Of a stretch of 64,000 nt of DNA, positions 10,501 through 21,600 are shown piece after piece; the first letter of the stretch is position 1; each line of letters begins with the position of its first letter. The stretch lies in the NCBI GenBank assembly GCA_011503125.2, contig WWBZ02000073.1:1054001-1118000 (forward strand), written 5' to 3'. This DNA is from Botryosphaeria dothidea (lineage: Eukaryota; Ascomycota; Dothideomycetes; Botryosphaeriales; Botryosphaeriaceae). The translations under genes were made by a program, and so were the position numbers. The notes under the pieces are model-generated. The model saw nothing but the letters and a program-made list of their open reading frames with translations. It ran no database searches and was not told the origin of the DNA.

Positions 10501-12530
10501 TCCTCTTCGCTGCCTTCATCTTCTTCGTCTTCTTCTGTGGCGCTACCATCATCGCTGTCAGAGTCCATATTCATGTCGGAATCCCCATTTTCGTCGTCCA
10601 TTAAGATATCGTCAACTTCCTCCAACTGAACATTTGCAGGATCGATTCCATTCTCTTTTGGTTCATCCATGACCGAGTCCAATGCCGGGGAGTCTCCAGG
10701 TTTGTCGACATGGCCGTTCGTAAGAAGGCTGGCCAAGCCAGGTTCGTCATCATCATCCTCTTCTTCATTGTCGTCCATATCTTCTTCACCTTGATCTTCG
10801 TCGGATGAAAGAAGATCTGGGAGCTGTAATTTTGCATATTTCTCGCGAAGTTGTTCCTGGGTAAGGTTGGCGTCATCATCGTCTGGTAGAGGTCCGTCCT
10901 CCTCGCTGTCGTCGCCAGACATGTTTTCCGAATCCATTTCCGAGCCGTCTCTCTCAGTCTCGCCTTCCCTACCTGCCATGCTGGATGCTGGCCGTGTGCT
11001 AGCCATTCGACTTTCGGTCTCCCCGTCTTCCTCATCGTCATCATCCATGAATGATTCAAAGTCGTCTTCATCATCACTGCTCTGCATAGAGTCGGCCATG
11101 TTCCTTCTCTCCTTCAGCAAAGCAGTAGACTGATGTAGCAGCGATTTCATCGTCTGCTTCCCCAGCTTCTCCTGCTCCTCCAACCACCGATCCTGTCGTC
11201 TCTTGTCCACCTCGGCCTTCACCAATACCCACGTCTGCTGCATATCCCTGACAAGCTGCTTGTAACGCTTCTCCGCATCTTCCTTCTCTTCTTCCTCGAG
11301 CTCCTGCTTTGTCTTTGGTCTCTCTGCTTTGATTCTTGCCTGCTTTGCATCTTCCCGTGCTCGCCAAGCTTCCGCACATTCGTGTGCGAGTCTCCGTGCG
11401 GTTTGTACGTGTTCCCTGTGCTCTTTCATGAGCAGCTTGCGGAAATGACACGCATGGGCAGCTATGTGGTCCCAAGGCCCATATTGAGGCGGAGGCTCCT
11501 CATCAGCCTCAAGAGCATACTTAGAGCATCTTTCCTCGCTCAGCACGCCGCCAGGCTGTGCAGCTTCCAATATCCGTAGCCTCAACAATGCTTCTTCCCT
11601 CGCTTCCTCCGGTGTGAGCTTCTTGAAATCCTCGCCCGCCAAGGGGTCATCCTGTTCGAGCCACCTGGCAAGCGAGGAATTTTCATCGCCGGGCTGGGCT
11701 TGAAGCGGGTGCAGGTACGGAAGCTGGATGGGACCTAGCGTAAGCCTAAGGCGCGGTGTCCGAGGTGAAGTCTCGCCAGCAGAGCCCAAATAGCCGTTCG
11801 GGGAAGTGTTTGCTTCCGCAGCGGCTGCTGCTTCGCTTATGCGGCCTGACTTCCTCCGCGGCACGCCATTTGGCGTTGCGTTCGTCTCAGCACGTGTCCG
11901 CCGGGTTGAGCCATTTGTGGTGCTCGCACCGGTCTTCGAACGAGCGGGTGTGGACTGAGCGGACTCGGTGGCGGCGTTCGACCTGCGAGTGCTCTTGGGA
12001 GCTGGTGACTGCGCAGCGGCAGACTTGGCTTGGTGCTGAGGTCTCATTGATTTCGGGGCGGGCGACGCGGCGGCGGGGGCGGACTTTCGACCGTTTTGGG
12101 AGCCTGCAGTTTTGGTGAGATTACTAGATGAAGTAGACTTCTGCAGCGCGCGGCGAGATGAGCGGCGCATGTCGGGCAGGGGCGACTGCTCGACGGGCAG
12201 AGCATTGGTGCGGCCGGAGCGACGCCTGCCGTCGACTAAGAACGATGTTGGGCCCTCGGCCTCGATGCGCTTCCACGGCGGCGACGGGGGACGCGACGGG
12301 CGTGCCTCAACGTCGAGCTTGCGGCGCTTGCTGGGCGGGCCTCCGCCGGGCGTGGCGGAGCGGTCGGTGGCATCATCATCAGCATGAAGCTGGCCGTTGG
12401 TGCAGCTCTGGGACGCCAGGCCGTTGTGGGTGGAGTCCTGGGCATCAGAGTCCTGGGACGTGGGCGCAGCGAGGTCGCTATTCGGTGGGCGGGTGCTCTC
12501 GTCGCGCTCGAGAACATCCGTGTTTTGCAT
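7539..12530 (-). CDS. swr1: SWR1-type chromatin-remodelling ATPase
   Basis: An intronless gene of 1663 residues. Swr1 is the catalytic subunit of the SWR1 complex, which exchanges H2A for H2A.Z in nucleosomes in the nucleus. In order: a basic, Ser/Pro-rich N terminus (~1-260); an HSA helix that binds actin and actin-related proteins (~345-420, YGPWDHIAAHACHFRKLL); long Asp/Glu-rich stretches (~480-720) expected to contact histones; the SNF2 N lobe with DEMGLGKT (837-844) and DEAH (940-943); a long insertion between the two lobes, the hallmark of the Swr1/Ino80 split ATPases; and the helicase C lobe (~1370-1520) with QDRCHRIGQTRD (from ~1465). The order and the split ATPase fit Swr1 better than Ino80 because the HSA lies far upstream and the C lobe reads KGDFTTDYF. 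Length is normal. It diverges from the complex I subunit gene across 383 bp. Confidence 0.95.
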   Translation of the reverse strand: MQNTDVLERDESTRPPNSDLAAPTSQDSDAQDSTHNGLASQSCTNGQLHADDDATDRSATPGGGPPSKRRKLDVEARPSRPPSPPWKRIEAEGPTSFLVDGRRRSGRTNALPVEQSPLPDMRRSSRRALQKSTSSSNLTKTAGSQNGRKSAPAAASPAPKSMRPQHQAKSAAAQSPAPKSTRRSNAATESAQSTPARSKTGASTTNGSTRRTRAETNATPNGVPRRKSGRISEAAAAAEANTSPNGYLGSAGETSPRTPRLRLTLGPIQLPYLHPLQAQPGDENSSLARWLEQDDPLAGEDFKKLTPEEAREEALLRLRILEAAQPGGVLSEERCSKYALEADEEPPPQYGPWDHIAAHACHFRKLLMKEHREHVQTARRLAHECAEAWRAREDAKQARIKAERPKTKQELEEEEKEDAEKRYKQLVRDMQQTWVLVKAEVDKRRQDRWLEEQEKLGKQTMKSLLHQSTALLKERRNMADSMQSSDDEDDFESFMDDDDEEDGETESRMASTRPASSMAGREGETERDGSEMDSENMSGDDSEEDGPLPDDDDANLTQEQLREKYAKLQLPDLLSSDEDQGEEDMDDNEEEDDDDEPGLASLLTNGHVDKPGDSPALDSVMDEPKENGIDPANVQLEEVDDILMDDENGDSDMNMDSDSDDGSATEEDEEDEGSEEEEGDDEGLGTWGFLSAQEISDLKKKAAEQMDDTAEIAPQDDEGTPPPEDDPDLMEDAALAPVGNGHAEEPSETTLDREPATANSTNGVAVSESMEDVQPTQQADKAELEEDEEVDEVVESPSTLKTPVPALFRGKLRPYQHEGLDWLAGLYDGDTNGILADEMGLGKTIQTIALLAHLAVEKEVWGPHLVVVPTSVMLNWEMEIKKFCPGFKVLAYYGSIEERKRKRQGWMNDDMWNVVITSYQLILHDAAAFKKRSWHYLILDEAHNIKNFQTQRWQTLLTFKTSKRLLLTGTPLQNNLQELWSLLFFLMPSGDDGQGGFAALSNFTTALARPANQILDQGRQELDAEAQATVKQLHEVLRPYLLRRLKADVEKQMPGKYEHVVYCRLSKRQRQLYDGFMGRADTRQILAGGNYMSIMNCLMSLRKVCNHPDLFETRQIVTSFAMRKSVVADFEIKDFLVRRRLLREEEEKVNFDFLNLNLVKNEETSAIQSQRIQAIQAIQPFEGLIERQTRRLKPSVQVDGRTATSVASYIEEQSHSSVLEHLQNCLRLTRQRAQRKPVYGRGLIEQLTIDDSSQQMLVSRGPRKKQNYGDWYMNTHSIWQDIVPTLDERSESFRTTIQKFGCVTPAVVANDLPVLTLGEERVAMLRSSQPTAPPDPFHESRVRLSIAFPDKRLLQYDCGKLQRLAKLLRDLQAGGHRALIFTQMTKVLDILEQFLNIHGHRYLRLDGATKIEQRQILTDRFNNDPRILCFILSSRSGGLGINLTGADTVIFYDLDWNPAMDKQCQDRCHRIGQTRDVHIYRFVSEYTIEANILRKSNQKRLLDDVIIQKGDFTTDYFNRLTYKDAFDEIPEADDEEANAAMDKVLGNMGAPDSSGIGPVLEGIEDKEDTEAAKVAQKEIVHEVHIDDADFDENASRPSATPKTSVPPTPAPGEEVDPDELPHVDDYMISFLEWEMRDVPLGPPPDKRRRKSRKGQEHRVRRRR

Positions 12531-12913
12531 AGCAAGGGCTCTGGAGGGCGGTCAAAGTCGTCGGACCCCCTCTGCACATGCGAGCGAGGCGTGCGGGGCG
12601 CCAAATTCGATGCCAGCGGAAAGTTCAGAGCGCGGATGGAGCAGTGCCGTTGTCAGACATGAGCTTTGCGATCTGGCGCGTGCGCGGTGAAGGAAAAAAG
12701 CGCGTGAGCGTGAATGATGGGCGACGAGAGACATTCCTGAGCAATCAGCGCCGCCTGGACTTGCTGACGCTTGGCGCCCAAGGGCACGCTCCACCACCTG
12801 CTGTGCCATCACCACCACCGCGAACCTCTGCCCGCAAGCCCACCCATTGCGCCCCCTGCCGCCACCGTACGCTCCGCCATCCCGACCCCGAAGCCGCCGC
12901 TGACCCGCCCCAG
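12531..12913. promoter_or_regulatory. Divergent promoter between swr1 and the NDUFB8-like gene
   Basis: The 383 bp between two divergent start codons must carry the promoters and 5' UTRs of both genes. The sequence is GC-rich with no clear TATA box, as is common for housekeeping genes. Confidence 0.7.
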
Positions 12914-13612
12914 ATGCTTTCACGAAGAATCGCTGCGGCGCGCCCGCTAACCCGCGCCCTGCGGCCCGCCGCTCCCCAAGCCTCCCGTCTCCAGCTCCGC
13001 CAGGCCTCGACCGGTGCCGAATCCACCGAGGACCCGGACATGGTCAGTCCGCATTCTATTTCTGCCGTTGGATTGCTTGCTCGGTTGCATGGGCAATTGG
13101 GGATGAGGGGGTGTGGATTGGGTGGCTGCGTTACAGAGGGCATTCCGGCCGGCATTGTGTGCGGCAGCAACATCAGAATCCGTCACGACGGCTAACACGC
13201 TTCTGCACACAGAACGGCGGCTACGTCAACCCTCCGGCTGTCAAGCGTCAATTCCGCGACCCCTACGGCGACTGGTGGGACAAGCAGGAACGCCGCAACT
13301 ACGGCGAACCCCTCCACGAGGACAACGACGTCCTTGCCATCTTCTCCCCGGAAGAATACACCCACTTCAAGGCTAACTGGGGCTGGGTCCTGTTTGGTAG
13401 CTTCTGGGCTGTCTTCGGTAGCTTCGCCGCCGTCACCTACTACCTTCGCCCGGACAAGCCCAGCGCACCGAGGACTTTCCCCAACGGCCTGGAGAAGGAG
13501 CTCGGTGGACCCGACGCCCTGCGTGTAAGTTGTTGCCGCCCACCGCCCCTGCAAAATGATGGTGCTAATGTAGCAACTCCAGGCGAGGAAGGAAGGCGAG
13601 GGCGAGTGGTGA
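12914..13612 (+). CDS. Mitochondrial complex I accessory subunit, NDUFB8/ASHI family
   Basis: Three exons (12914-13042, 13213-13524, 13583-13612), all joined in phase 0, give 156 residues. The N terminus MLSRRIAAARPLTRALR is a typical arginine-rich mitochondrial presequence. The block RDPYGDWWDKQERRNYGEP (about residues 56-74) matches the RDPW...W...NWGEP signature of NDUFB8, and one membrane segment follows (WGWVLFGSFWAVFGSFAAV, about 100-118), then an ELGGP-containing C-terminal stretch. The protein is a structural subunit of the membrane arm of NADH:ubiquinone oxidoreductase in the inner membrane and is not catalytic. The last exon encodes only nine residues (ARKEGEGEW). Confidence 0.85.
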
Positions 13613-13818
13613 AAACATTACGGAAGCACTTGTATTGTACATAAAGTACTGGTCACGGGCCTTAGACAGGGCACCAAATCATTTCCTTGCGTTAGATATC
13701 GCGGTTTGTTCAATCACGATTCTTCTCTTCGTCTCAAGCTATCTTCGATATATTTACACTCGACGCCTACTGCCCAAAAAAAAAATATTATTAAGGCAAA
13801 ATCTGGCCTCCGCCACCT

Positions 13819-16038
13819 CTAAGCCGCTGGCGCAACCCCAGCAGCAAACTTGCTTTTCCTTCTTATCTTCTCTCCATATATGTAAAATATATATGGAACC
13901 GGAGCCAGCAGAAGACTAATGCAACCTAGGATGGTGCATGTCCAATGAATGCCGACGTTTTCATAGAAAGGTATGCCCACGACGACCATGCCCCCGGCTG
14001 CGACGTATCTAATCAGTGTGACCAACGCCAATGCGGAAGCCGCAAAAATTTCGTACGAGTCGATGATATACTATTTCACATATGGTCAGCAAAGGTAGAA
14101 AGTGGCTCAAGGACCGTTGACAGCTGCTCACTTACCTGGTAGCTGGAAATAAAGACGCACAAAATCCCATACCCGAAGACCACACTCGCCGCCAAGGGAC
14201 TCCAAATACTGACAGACGGATAGCTAGTCTAGAAGGTGGTAATTCATCACATGTGAGCTCTCTTTGTATTTTCAATATTAAAAAACGGCCTCTTACCCAA
14301 CCCATCCAAAACAACGAGATGGGAATCGCCCAGCTGCCGCCGAGCATCGAGAACCAAAGCCTAAATTCTGGGGGTAACCTGTCTCCCTTCCCCTCTTCCT
14401 GCAGCTTTCTCGTGTCCCGCTTTGCCCACTCGTAAATTAGCGGAACCAGAGCTGACGCCCCGAACAGGCCGGTCGCGATGCCTAGGAAACATAGTCCTGT
14501 GATACCTTGACTGGTGCCATGTACCTCACCGAAGATGAAATCGTATCCATCGAGGAACGTAAAGAGCACGATGTAGATGACGGTGAGGTACAGCGCCACG
14601 AGAATGATGATGGGCTCCGAAAACGTCAGGACGAAGGGACGATACAGGGCACGTTGGAGACGCTGTGGTAAGGTGTCGCCCATCAGCTCCACCTCAGCAA
14701 CATATCGAGAATCCCCAGTGATACGGCGCAGGTGCTGTGCTTTCCAGCGAAGAAGTACCGGCGGGTAAGTCTCCGGCTGGAAAAGAACGACGGCGCCAAG
14801 CACAAGGCCGGACATGATGAGCGTCGTCCATTCGACCCAGCGCCAGGAGACGGACTTGCTTTGCGCAATGAAACCCCCCATTATAGGTCCTAATAGCCAT
14901 CAGTCATGTTTCGTTCCAATCATCTTCATGTCCTCTGCTTCTTAGACTTACCCAGCACCGGTCCGGTAAAGGCGGCATTCGCAAACACGGGAAAAGCAAA
15001 GACTCTCTCCATCGGACTCCACAGATCCGAAATCGACCCTCCCGCACAAGTCAGCGGCGTAGATCCAAAGAACCCAGCAAGAAACCTGAACGCCAGCTGC
15101 GCACCGATGTTCGGCGCAAGACCGGAAGCCATGATAAAAATCATGTACAGCGTCATGGTCACGATATACACCGGATTCCTCCCCAGCGTCTCGGAGAACG
15201 GGCCTGCAAACAGCGCTCCCACACCGAACCCCGCCAGATAAAGCCCTGCACGCGATCAGCATTGGCCCCATATCTTCACGCTGAATCCGTGTCGAAAAAG
15301 AAGAGAAGAGACAAACTCACCTGTCGCCAAGCTCTCCACCACCTCACTCACCCCAAACTCCGCCGCCGCCGGCCTCAGCGCCTCCGCGTCGATACTGCTC
15401 GCCACGCCCACGACGAATCCGATCCCCGCCATGAGGATCGTCGCGAAGATCCTCGTCGCGTAGCTCCAATTGTGCGGGTTGAGCGGATTGTTTAGCCCCT
15501 CATAACCAACAACGAAGACTTTCCCGCCCCTTGCGGGCGAGCGCGACCGCACGCTCACGCCGGTGAGAGCGATTCCCAGAGCCGTGCCCGTGGCGGAGGG
15601 CGTGGTGTGCAGGGTGGAGTGGCGGCTGAGTTGCGGTGTGGGTTCTGCGAGTTCCTCTGCCGGCTCGGCGGGCTCGACTGGCAGGGTGCTGTGGCCGGCC
15701 TTGTCTGCATCCCTCGGTGCTCCTGGTTTTTCTCGCGTGGACGAGATGGGCCCGTCGATACGTGGTGGCGGGGAAGCTGAGGAGGACGAAGGCGAGCCCT
15801 CACCCTTCTCTAGATCGCGGTGGTCGCCGCCTACATCTGGTAAGGGGGATTTGCTACTTTTCCTTGAGGGCTCTTCCGAAGAGGATGGGGAAGAAGAAGT
15901 AGAGGGTGCGGAGGCCGCAAGGCTTTGGTGGCGAGCACTCCGCTGCTGTTGTACCAACGCCGCAGTCTTCTCGCGATCTCTTTCGTACTGGTTCTCGAGG
16001 TGAATACGAAATCTGCGGTATTGGAAGAAAGATTGCAT
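13819..16038 (-). CDS. MFS transporter, DHA1 drug/polyamine type
   Basis: Five exons (15321-16038, 14952-15245, 14297-14889, 14136-14228, 13819-14070) give 649 residues; the four introns are 62-75 nt. About 200 N-terminal residues are cytosolic, Ser/Pro/Glu-rich and low-complexity. The motif NPLNPHNWSYATRI, just before the first membrane segment, is diagnostic of the fungal DHA1 drug:H+ antiporter/polyamine exporter group (compare yeast Tpo and Flr1). About 12 hydrophobic segments follow, with the loop 2-3 region GPFSETLGRN, GPIMGGFIAQ in helix 5 and YIIDSYE late in the protein. It probably exports small cations or drugs across the plasma membrane; the substrate cannot be read from sequence. 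I chose the ATG at 16038 (MQSFFQYRRFRIHLENQ) because that start is typical of the group. Confidence 0.9.
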
Positions 16039-16574
16039 TGTTTCTCGTCTCAAACAAATCAGCACGAGGTAGGATAGAAAATGTCCACAGTTATCGTGAC
16101 ATATAATGCAAAAGGGATTAAAAAGAAAGCCTGAGAACCCGGGCACTGATAGTGTTATTATCATTACAAATGCTCCCAACTGGCGTGCGTTAAATTATTT
16201 AGTTCCCGCGTTTAATCCGTAGTTCCATCTGCGTATGTTGGGGCTAGTTGCGGGACGGAGGAGAATGATGACGTCGTTTGCGAGTGAAATGTTCAAGATG
16301 GCAAATGGACGGGCGGCACAGCGGGATAGCGGCAATCTGATAACGGTGCCTGTCGCCGATCAGTGTGGCCCTCGGCTCGACAAGATGTCATCTGTCAAAG
16401 AACCCTCTAAAAAAGTCCCCAAAGGATTCGAACAACGCACAAGGAGAATACTTCCAAGTTGAAGGAGATGGAATGGTACGACGCGGTTATGCGCTCTACG
16501 CTCTAAGTCTGCAAAAATAATCATCCTCCCAGCGACTTTTGGAACGCAATACCCAACCTTCGCAACTAGCTATC
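16039..16574. other. Intergenic gap upstream of the MFS gene
   Basis: This carries the MFS promoter/5' UTR and the MCR1 3' UTR. No gene was recognised. A sequence resembling a tRNA B box occurs on the minus strand near 16423-16433, but its flanks do not pair. Confidence 0.55.
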
Positions 16575-17768
16575 TTAAAACTTGTACACCTGTTCCTTGC
16601 CGTAGCCCAGATCCTTCAGAATACCGCTAAGTTCACCCTGGTCCTTGGGGCTGACCTTGTTGCCGGAAATGGCGTTGTACAAGCCAGGCGGGCCGCAGAC
16701 AAAGATTTTCAGCTTCTCACCCTCCTTCGGCTCGGGCAGAACTGTCTTGAGCAGTTCCTTCGTGACGAAACCCTTGCCCTGTGTCCACTCTTTCGGGGGC
16801 TTGTCGAGAGTGTAGAAAGCACGGAAGCGCTGGGGATAAGTGTTCTCGAGCTCATGGAGCTCTTTCTTAAGGAGGATGTCATCCTCGGAAATGTTGCCGT
16901 AGACGAGCGTGACCTTAGTCTTGTCCTCGGGGTTCTTGAAGATGGCGCGAATCAGCTGGTACATAGGAGTGATGCCGGTACCACCAGCGATGAGAGCGAT
17001 GTGCTCGTGCTTGTTCGGCGCCCACTCGTACTTGGGAAGAGGGCCCTTGAAATCGAGACGCTGGCCGGGCTGCATGTTATGCATGTATTCCGACATGGGA
17101 CCGTTGGGGTACTTCTTGACTACCAGATCAATGTAGCCCGTGGCATCTGTGGACTATGAGTTATAGGAATTTCTCCAAACGCGGACTTGGAACCATACCC
17201 TCGTCGCTGACAGGCGTGTACGGCCTCAGAACAGGCTTCTCCATCTCAGGACCCTTGTATTTCGTCAAAAGCGCAGCTATTTCGATGTCAGCATCCGTTT
17301 TAGCTCCTGGGATTCAGCCAACCGCACATGCTATGTGAAGACCGGAAACATTGCCATCCTCGGGAAGCTTGAAGCGGAAGCGCTTGGTGTTGTGGTTGAG
17401 ATTCTCAACTTCCTCGAGAACCAGGGAAAGGAAGCCCTGGTCGCCGCCCTTGAAAGCTACCGACGGCGTGCCGACCGACTTGGGCACGTTCTGGTTCTCG
17501 GAATTGGGCGCGGGCGCGCCGCTCTTGGAGGAAAGGTACCAGTAGCCAGCACCACCGGCGCCAAGAGCTAGAGCACTGTAGAGAGCAGCATTGGAGCTCT
17601 GCTTGGGCGCCTCGGTCGCGTATCTGCGGACGGACTAGGTGTGTCACGATACCGTCAGCAATGGATGGGCGACAGGCGCAGCTTGCGGCGCAAGCTGGAC
17701 GGCCAGCGGGACAGGACGCTTACGTTGCGGAGAGTGGCGGCGGGACGGAAAACCTGGCGGGCGAACAT
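16575..17768 (-). CDS. mcr1: NADH-cytochrome b5 reductase, mitochondrial (MCR1)
   Basis: Four exons (17724-17768, 17328-17634, 17199-17276, 16575-17146) give 333 residues. The enzyme passes electrons from NADH through FAD to cytochrome b5 and supports ergosterol synthesis and antioxidant recycling. The N terminus [15 protein letters not shown] is a mitochondrial presequence, followed by one membrane anchor (~30-48). The FAD-binding RPYTPVSDE is at 135-143, the NADH-binding GGTGITPM at 198-205 and CGPPG at about 294. It ends in KEQVYKF, as in family members. For the second intron a GC donor also gives an open frame, but the GTGCGG donor four bases further on yields [11 protein letters not shown], which fits the family better. 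MCR1 in yeast is double-localised (outer membrane and intermembrane space); here that is inferred. Confidence 0.95.
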
Positions 17769-18683
17769 GTTGGCTGCTGGTCAGGGCAATTGAAGCAGCA
17801 GATGTGTGTGGGATCGTCTGGGTGGAGAGATGGAGAGGAAGCGGGTCGCGGACATGGAGCTGCGAAAGGCGTGCGCGCAGATCCATGCCGTCGGAGTTTC
17901 GGCTTCGGGCCATGACGCAAGTGGGAGACCTGAGCTCCCAGCTCAAGCTCCCACTGATTGCTAATCGCCGTCGGCTCGGCCTCCGCCTTTGCGCGTCAGC
18001 CTTCCGCCCTCGATTTTATATACCGTACTACTCGTGTGGTTCACCATGCTGGCCTTATCCTGCGACGATCCAGGTCAAACCAGCACTTTGTCGGAGAGGG
18101 ATCATTGACACCGCATCACGCCACATCAGCTCTCTGCATGCACCCATCATTAACCCGTTCGGGTAGAAGATCCATAACAATCCATGGCTCTCTTAGCCGA
18201 GTTTATGCATCTCGCAACCATTAAGAATAGAAGACCTGTTAGATGCAATCTAAAGAAAGATGAAAAAGGAAACGAAGACGAATGACGACTGCCACAATAT
18301 AAGCCAAGCTTGGGAAATGTGCTATGCCCACTAAGACAATTCCTCGCAAAACACCCCAAAAACACCCGCAGCTCCATTTTTCTTGTTGCTTCTCTGAGCC
18401 ACGCCGTCCTTCCCTGATGCGCCATGCTATGAATGAGTACGAAAAAAGAAAATGCCGACTTCGCTATTCCAAAGCTGTTTGTCTGCCCTGAAACGCCGGA
18501 ATATTCGTGCAGAATTAATCAGAAATTTTGTGGGGACCAAGTATGCACAACGAAAAGACTCCAATGTTTCCCCCCGTCATCGAATATCGAGTCATGCGTG
18601 TAAGGAATGGACGTATTACGAGGGTGGATATCCGAACACAGATTCCACTATGAGTAAGGAGGAAGTGAGTCCTATTTTAGGAT
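17769..18683. other. Intergenic gap between MCR1 and the histidine kinase
   Basis: It contains the MCR1 promoter and the histidine kinase 3' UTR. No coding sequence was recognised; it becomes AT-rich towards 18.2-18.7 kb. Confidence 0.55.
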
Positions 18684-21600
18684 TCATGATAAAGGCGAAG
18701 GTCCAGGACTATCATCTTTTACGTCTGGCTTCGCCGTCTTCTCGGATCGATCGGGCCTTTTCTTTCGAGTATCCAAAGGCGGACTCTCTCCCGGCTCTGC
18801 TTCTTCAGGGATGGGAGGGCAATATGTTTTCAAGACATGCTTGAGCTGAGGACGGCGAATCGGCTTAGATAAGAAGTAGTCCATTCCGGATTCGTAGCAT
18901 TCCTGAAGCACGTCTAAGCAGATTGTTCGGGCGATACGATGTTGGAAATTTTTGACATACCTTGACATTGCTCTCCTCCGCGTAGGCAGTGAGGGCGACA
19001 ATGGGGGCAGAATATCCAGCTTGACGAATAAGCCTTGTAGACTGAATTCCGTCCAGATTTGGCATTTGAACATCCATGAAGATTAAGTCATACGGGTTAT
19101 GATTCTCCATGCTCTCTTTAACTTTGTCCAAAGCCTCTTGGCCGTCTTTCGCTATCGAAACGTCGTAAACGTCTTCAAGCTTAAGCATGCGTAGGACAAC
19201 CTCTTGATTTGTCTAGATGGATGTTAGCTTCATCTGCAGTAAAGCCAGGTGTATATATTTCAACAGGTATACGGCGGTCCGGCATAGGGCCGGCAGATGT
19301 GGAATAAGAACAACTCACCTTGTTATCCTCAGCCACAAGAACTTTGAGTTTATCACTCTTGTTTGACGCCTGGGCGGCAATCCGGTCCATTGCAGCACCC
19401 TGAGAGCCTGGAGATTCCAGCGGGGTTGGCGACGCGAAGAACGGTTGCCTTAGACCAACTAAACGTGGCTGGGCATCTGTTTCGAAGGAGACAGGCGCAC
19501 TGTTGGAACTTGTCGTGGTCTCTTCCGCTGTACGCGACGTTGGCGATTCAATTGACAGGCTACTCTGGCGGCTCACATTGGCATGTTCTGACAAACTCGA
19601 GGAGGCCGTGCTATCCGCTCGTGTCTTCAGGTGCTTCAACGGAATTTCCACCGTGAATGTACTTCCTTGACCGACTGTACTGTCGAGTGATATGTTTCCC
19701 CTCATCAAAGTTGCGAGTTGCTGGCAAATGGAAAGCCCAAGACCGGTGCCACCAAATTTCTTGCTGAGCCCGAGGTCACCTTGCACAAAAGGTTCAAAGA
19801 TGCGTTGTTGCAGATGCTCTGGTACACCAGGGCCCGTATCTGCGACCTCGAATTCAAATGCAAGAAATCTGCCGGGAGGTGGCGAAGGCGTTCTTTCGGC
19901 CTCGAGAACGTGAGCATATGCCCCTGGTTTTTCGTGGAGGACATTGATGTGATTTGCGGTATCCGTACGCCTCGGTGTGACCTGGGAGGAAACCGAGTTA
20001 GAATCCAACCGGCCCCGATTTCTCGAATTGCGACCAGAGCCGTGCCGCGATGAATTGAGTGACCCTTTTCGACTCCCAAAACCTGGCGTCACCGTTGCAT
20101 CCCCGACACAACGAATAATACAGGAAACTGAACCGCCATTGGACGTGAATTTCAGGGCATTCGAGACAAGATTGATGAGGACTTGGAGAATCCTATGCTG
20201 ATCGCCCCACAAAATCATGTCCTTCACTCGCCCAAGTCCGTTTGGTGCGAGCCCTGATTCGGAACGGCGAACGGTCTCGTCTGAACTAAGGTCGGCTGGG
20301 CCCTCAAACTTGACAGACAGCGTGATACCATTTTCCTTGGCTTGCTTGTCGAAAATCGCAAGAATCTGCGTACTAACATCCCGCAGGCGAAATTCCTTCT
20401 CATCAAGCGACAGTTGCTGATGGCCCATTTGATTCTTGCTGAAGGTCAAAAGGTCAGTCAAGAGGTTGAGCAACAAGTCCCCGCTCTTGTATATGATACC
20501 CATAGAGCGCTTCAACCTGACCGGATCTTCCTCCGACATGCACACGGCGCACATGCCGAGAATACCGTTCAACGGTGTCTTCAGCTCATGCGAGATGTTC
20601 GCAATGAACAACGTTTTGCTCTCATTTGCAGCCTCTGCAGCCTTCATTGCTTCCTCTAGTTCTGCTGTGCGTTGCTTTACTCTTTCCTCCAACTTCTCGT
20701 ACTGCATCATAAGCTCATCCGTCATATCGTTGAAAGTGGTAGTAAGGTCGGTCAGCTCGTCATGGATGAAATGCTTGCGGTCCTTGACCTTTTGAGGGAT
20801 GCGAAATTGCCTACGCCTCTCCGCTTCGCGTTGCTCGGGGCTAATCCGTCGTCTGCCGTGTCTCCAAGCCGTAATCTTAGCCATGAACCCTTCCTTGCGT
20901 GCGATTACAGCGGCATCGTCAGCTCCGTCGAAACGGCCAGACGAAATACTGGCATCATCTTCAGGCAGGTACCCAGTTGGAGAAACCGATCGCAGCGTGG
21001 CAGCCCTGAGTCGGCGGATGGGACCCACAGAGTAATGCGCAAGAGGAAAAGCCAGGAGCAGCAAGGCGCCAGCTGTGCCGAAAACGCAGGCAATCAAGAT
21101 ATTGCGCAAGTGGTTTATCGGTTGCCAGACTTCGGCATGTGTCTGTTCCACTAGGACGACCCAGTTGCAGAGAGTAGTCGCTGGAGTAGCAAAACCGACA
21201 GCTACGGGCTTCTTCTCTTCGTTGGTGGTGGATATCTTGCTTCCGGCATTATTTGTTCCGCCTGTGTCCACGGTGATGGCTTCCTTGACTACGGGAAATT
21301 GACTGTAGTTGAACGGGACCTGTGGCTTTCCCCATGCACGCGAGGCATGGCGACCACCCAGATTTGCCGGTGGAAGTACGAACCGAACCGATACGTCGTC
21401 TGGAGGGTTTTCGTCATTTTCCGTATATAGGACACCAGGAGCAAAGCGATTGTTGATGGTGTCCGGCCCAACTATGAGAGTAACACCAGTCTGGTCAAGT
21501 CCCTCTCCAGCGTCCACAGTCGAGTAGATCAGTTTGGCGTCCACAATAACAGTCATCCAGCCGAGGATATCGAATGCCGAGGTGTTGTTGATGATGGGCA

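Noticed and set aside
13871..13893. AT-rich palindrome (ccatatat...atatatgg)
   Set aside because: It lies inside the last MFS exon and is explained by the codons for PYIFYIYG.
16423..16433. B-box-like sequence (gttcgaatcc) on the minus strand with a T-run downstream
   Set aside because: The bases flanking the loop do not form the T stem (one pair only), and no A box or acceptor stem fits.
17277..17331. GC donor for the second MCR1 intron
   Set aside because: A GT donor four bases downstream gives an equally open frame and a better family match ([11 protein letters not shown]).
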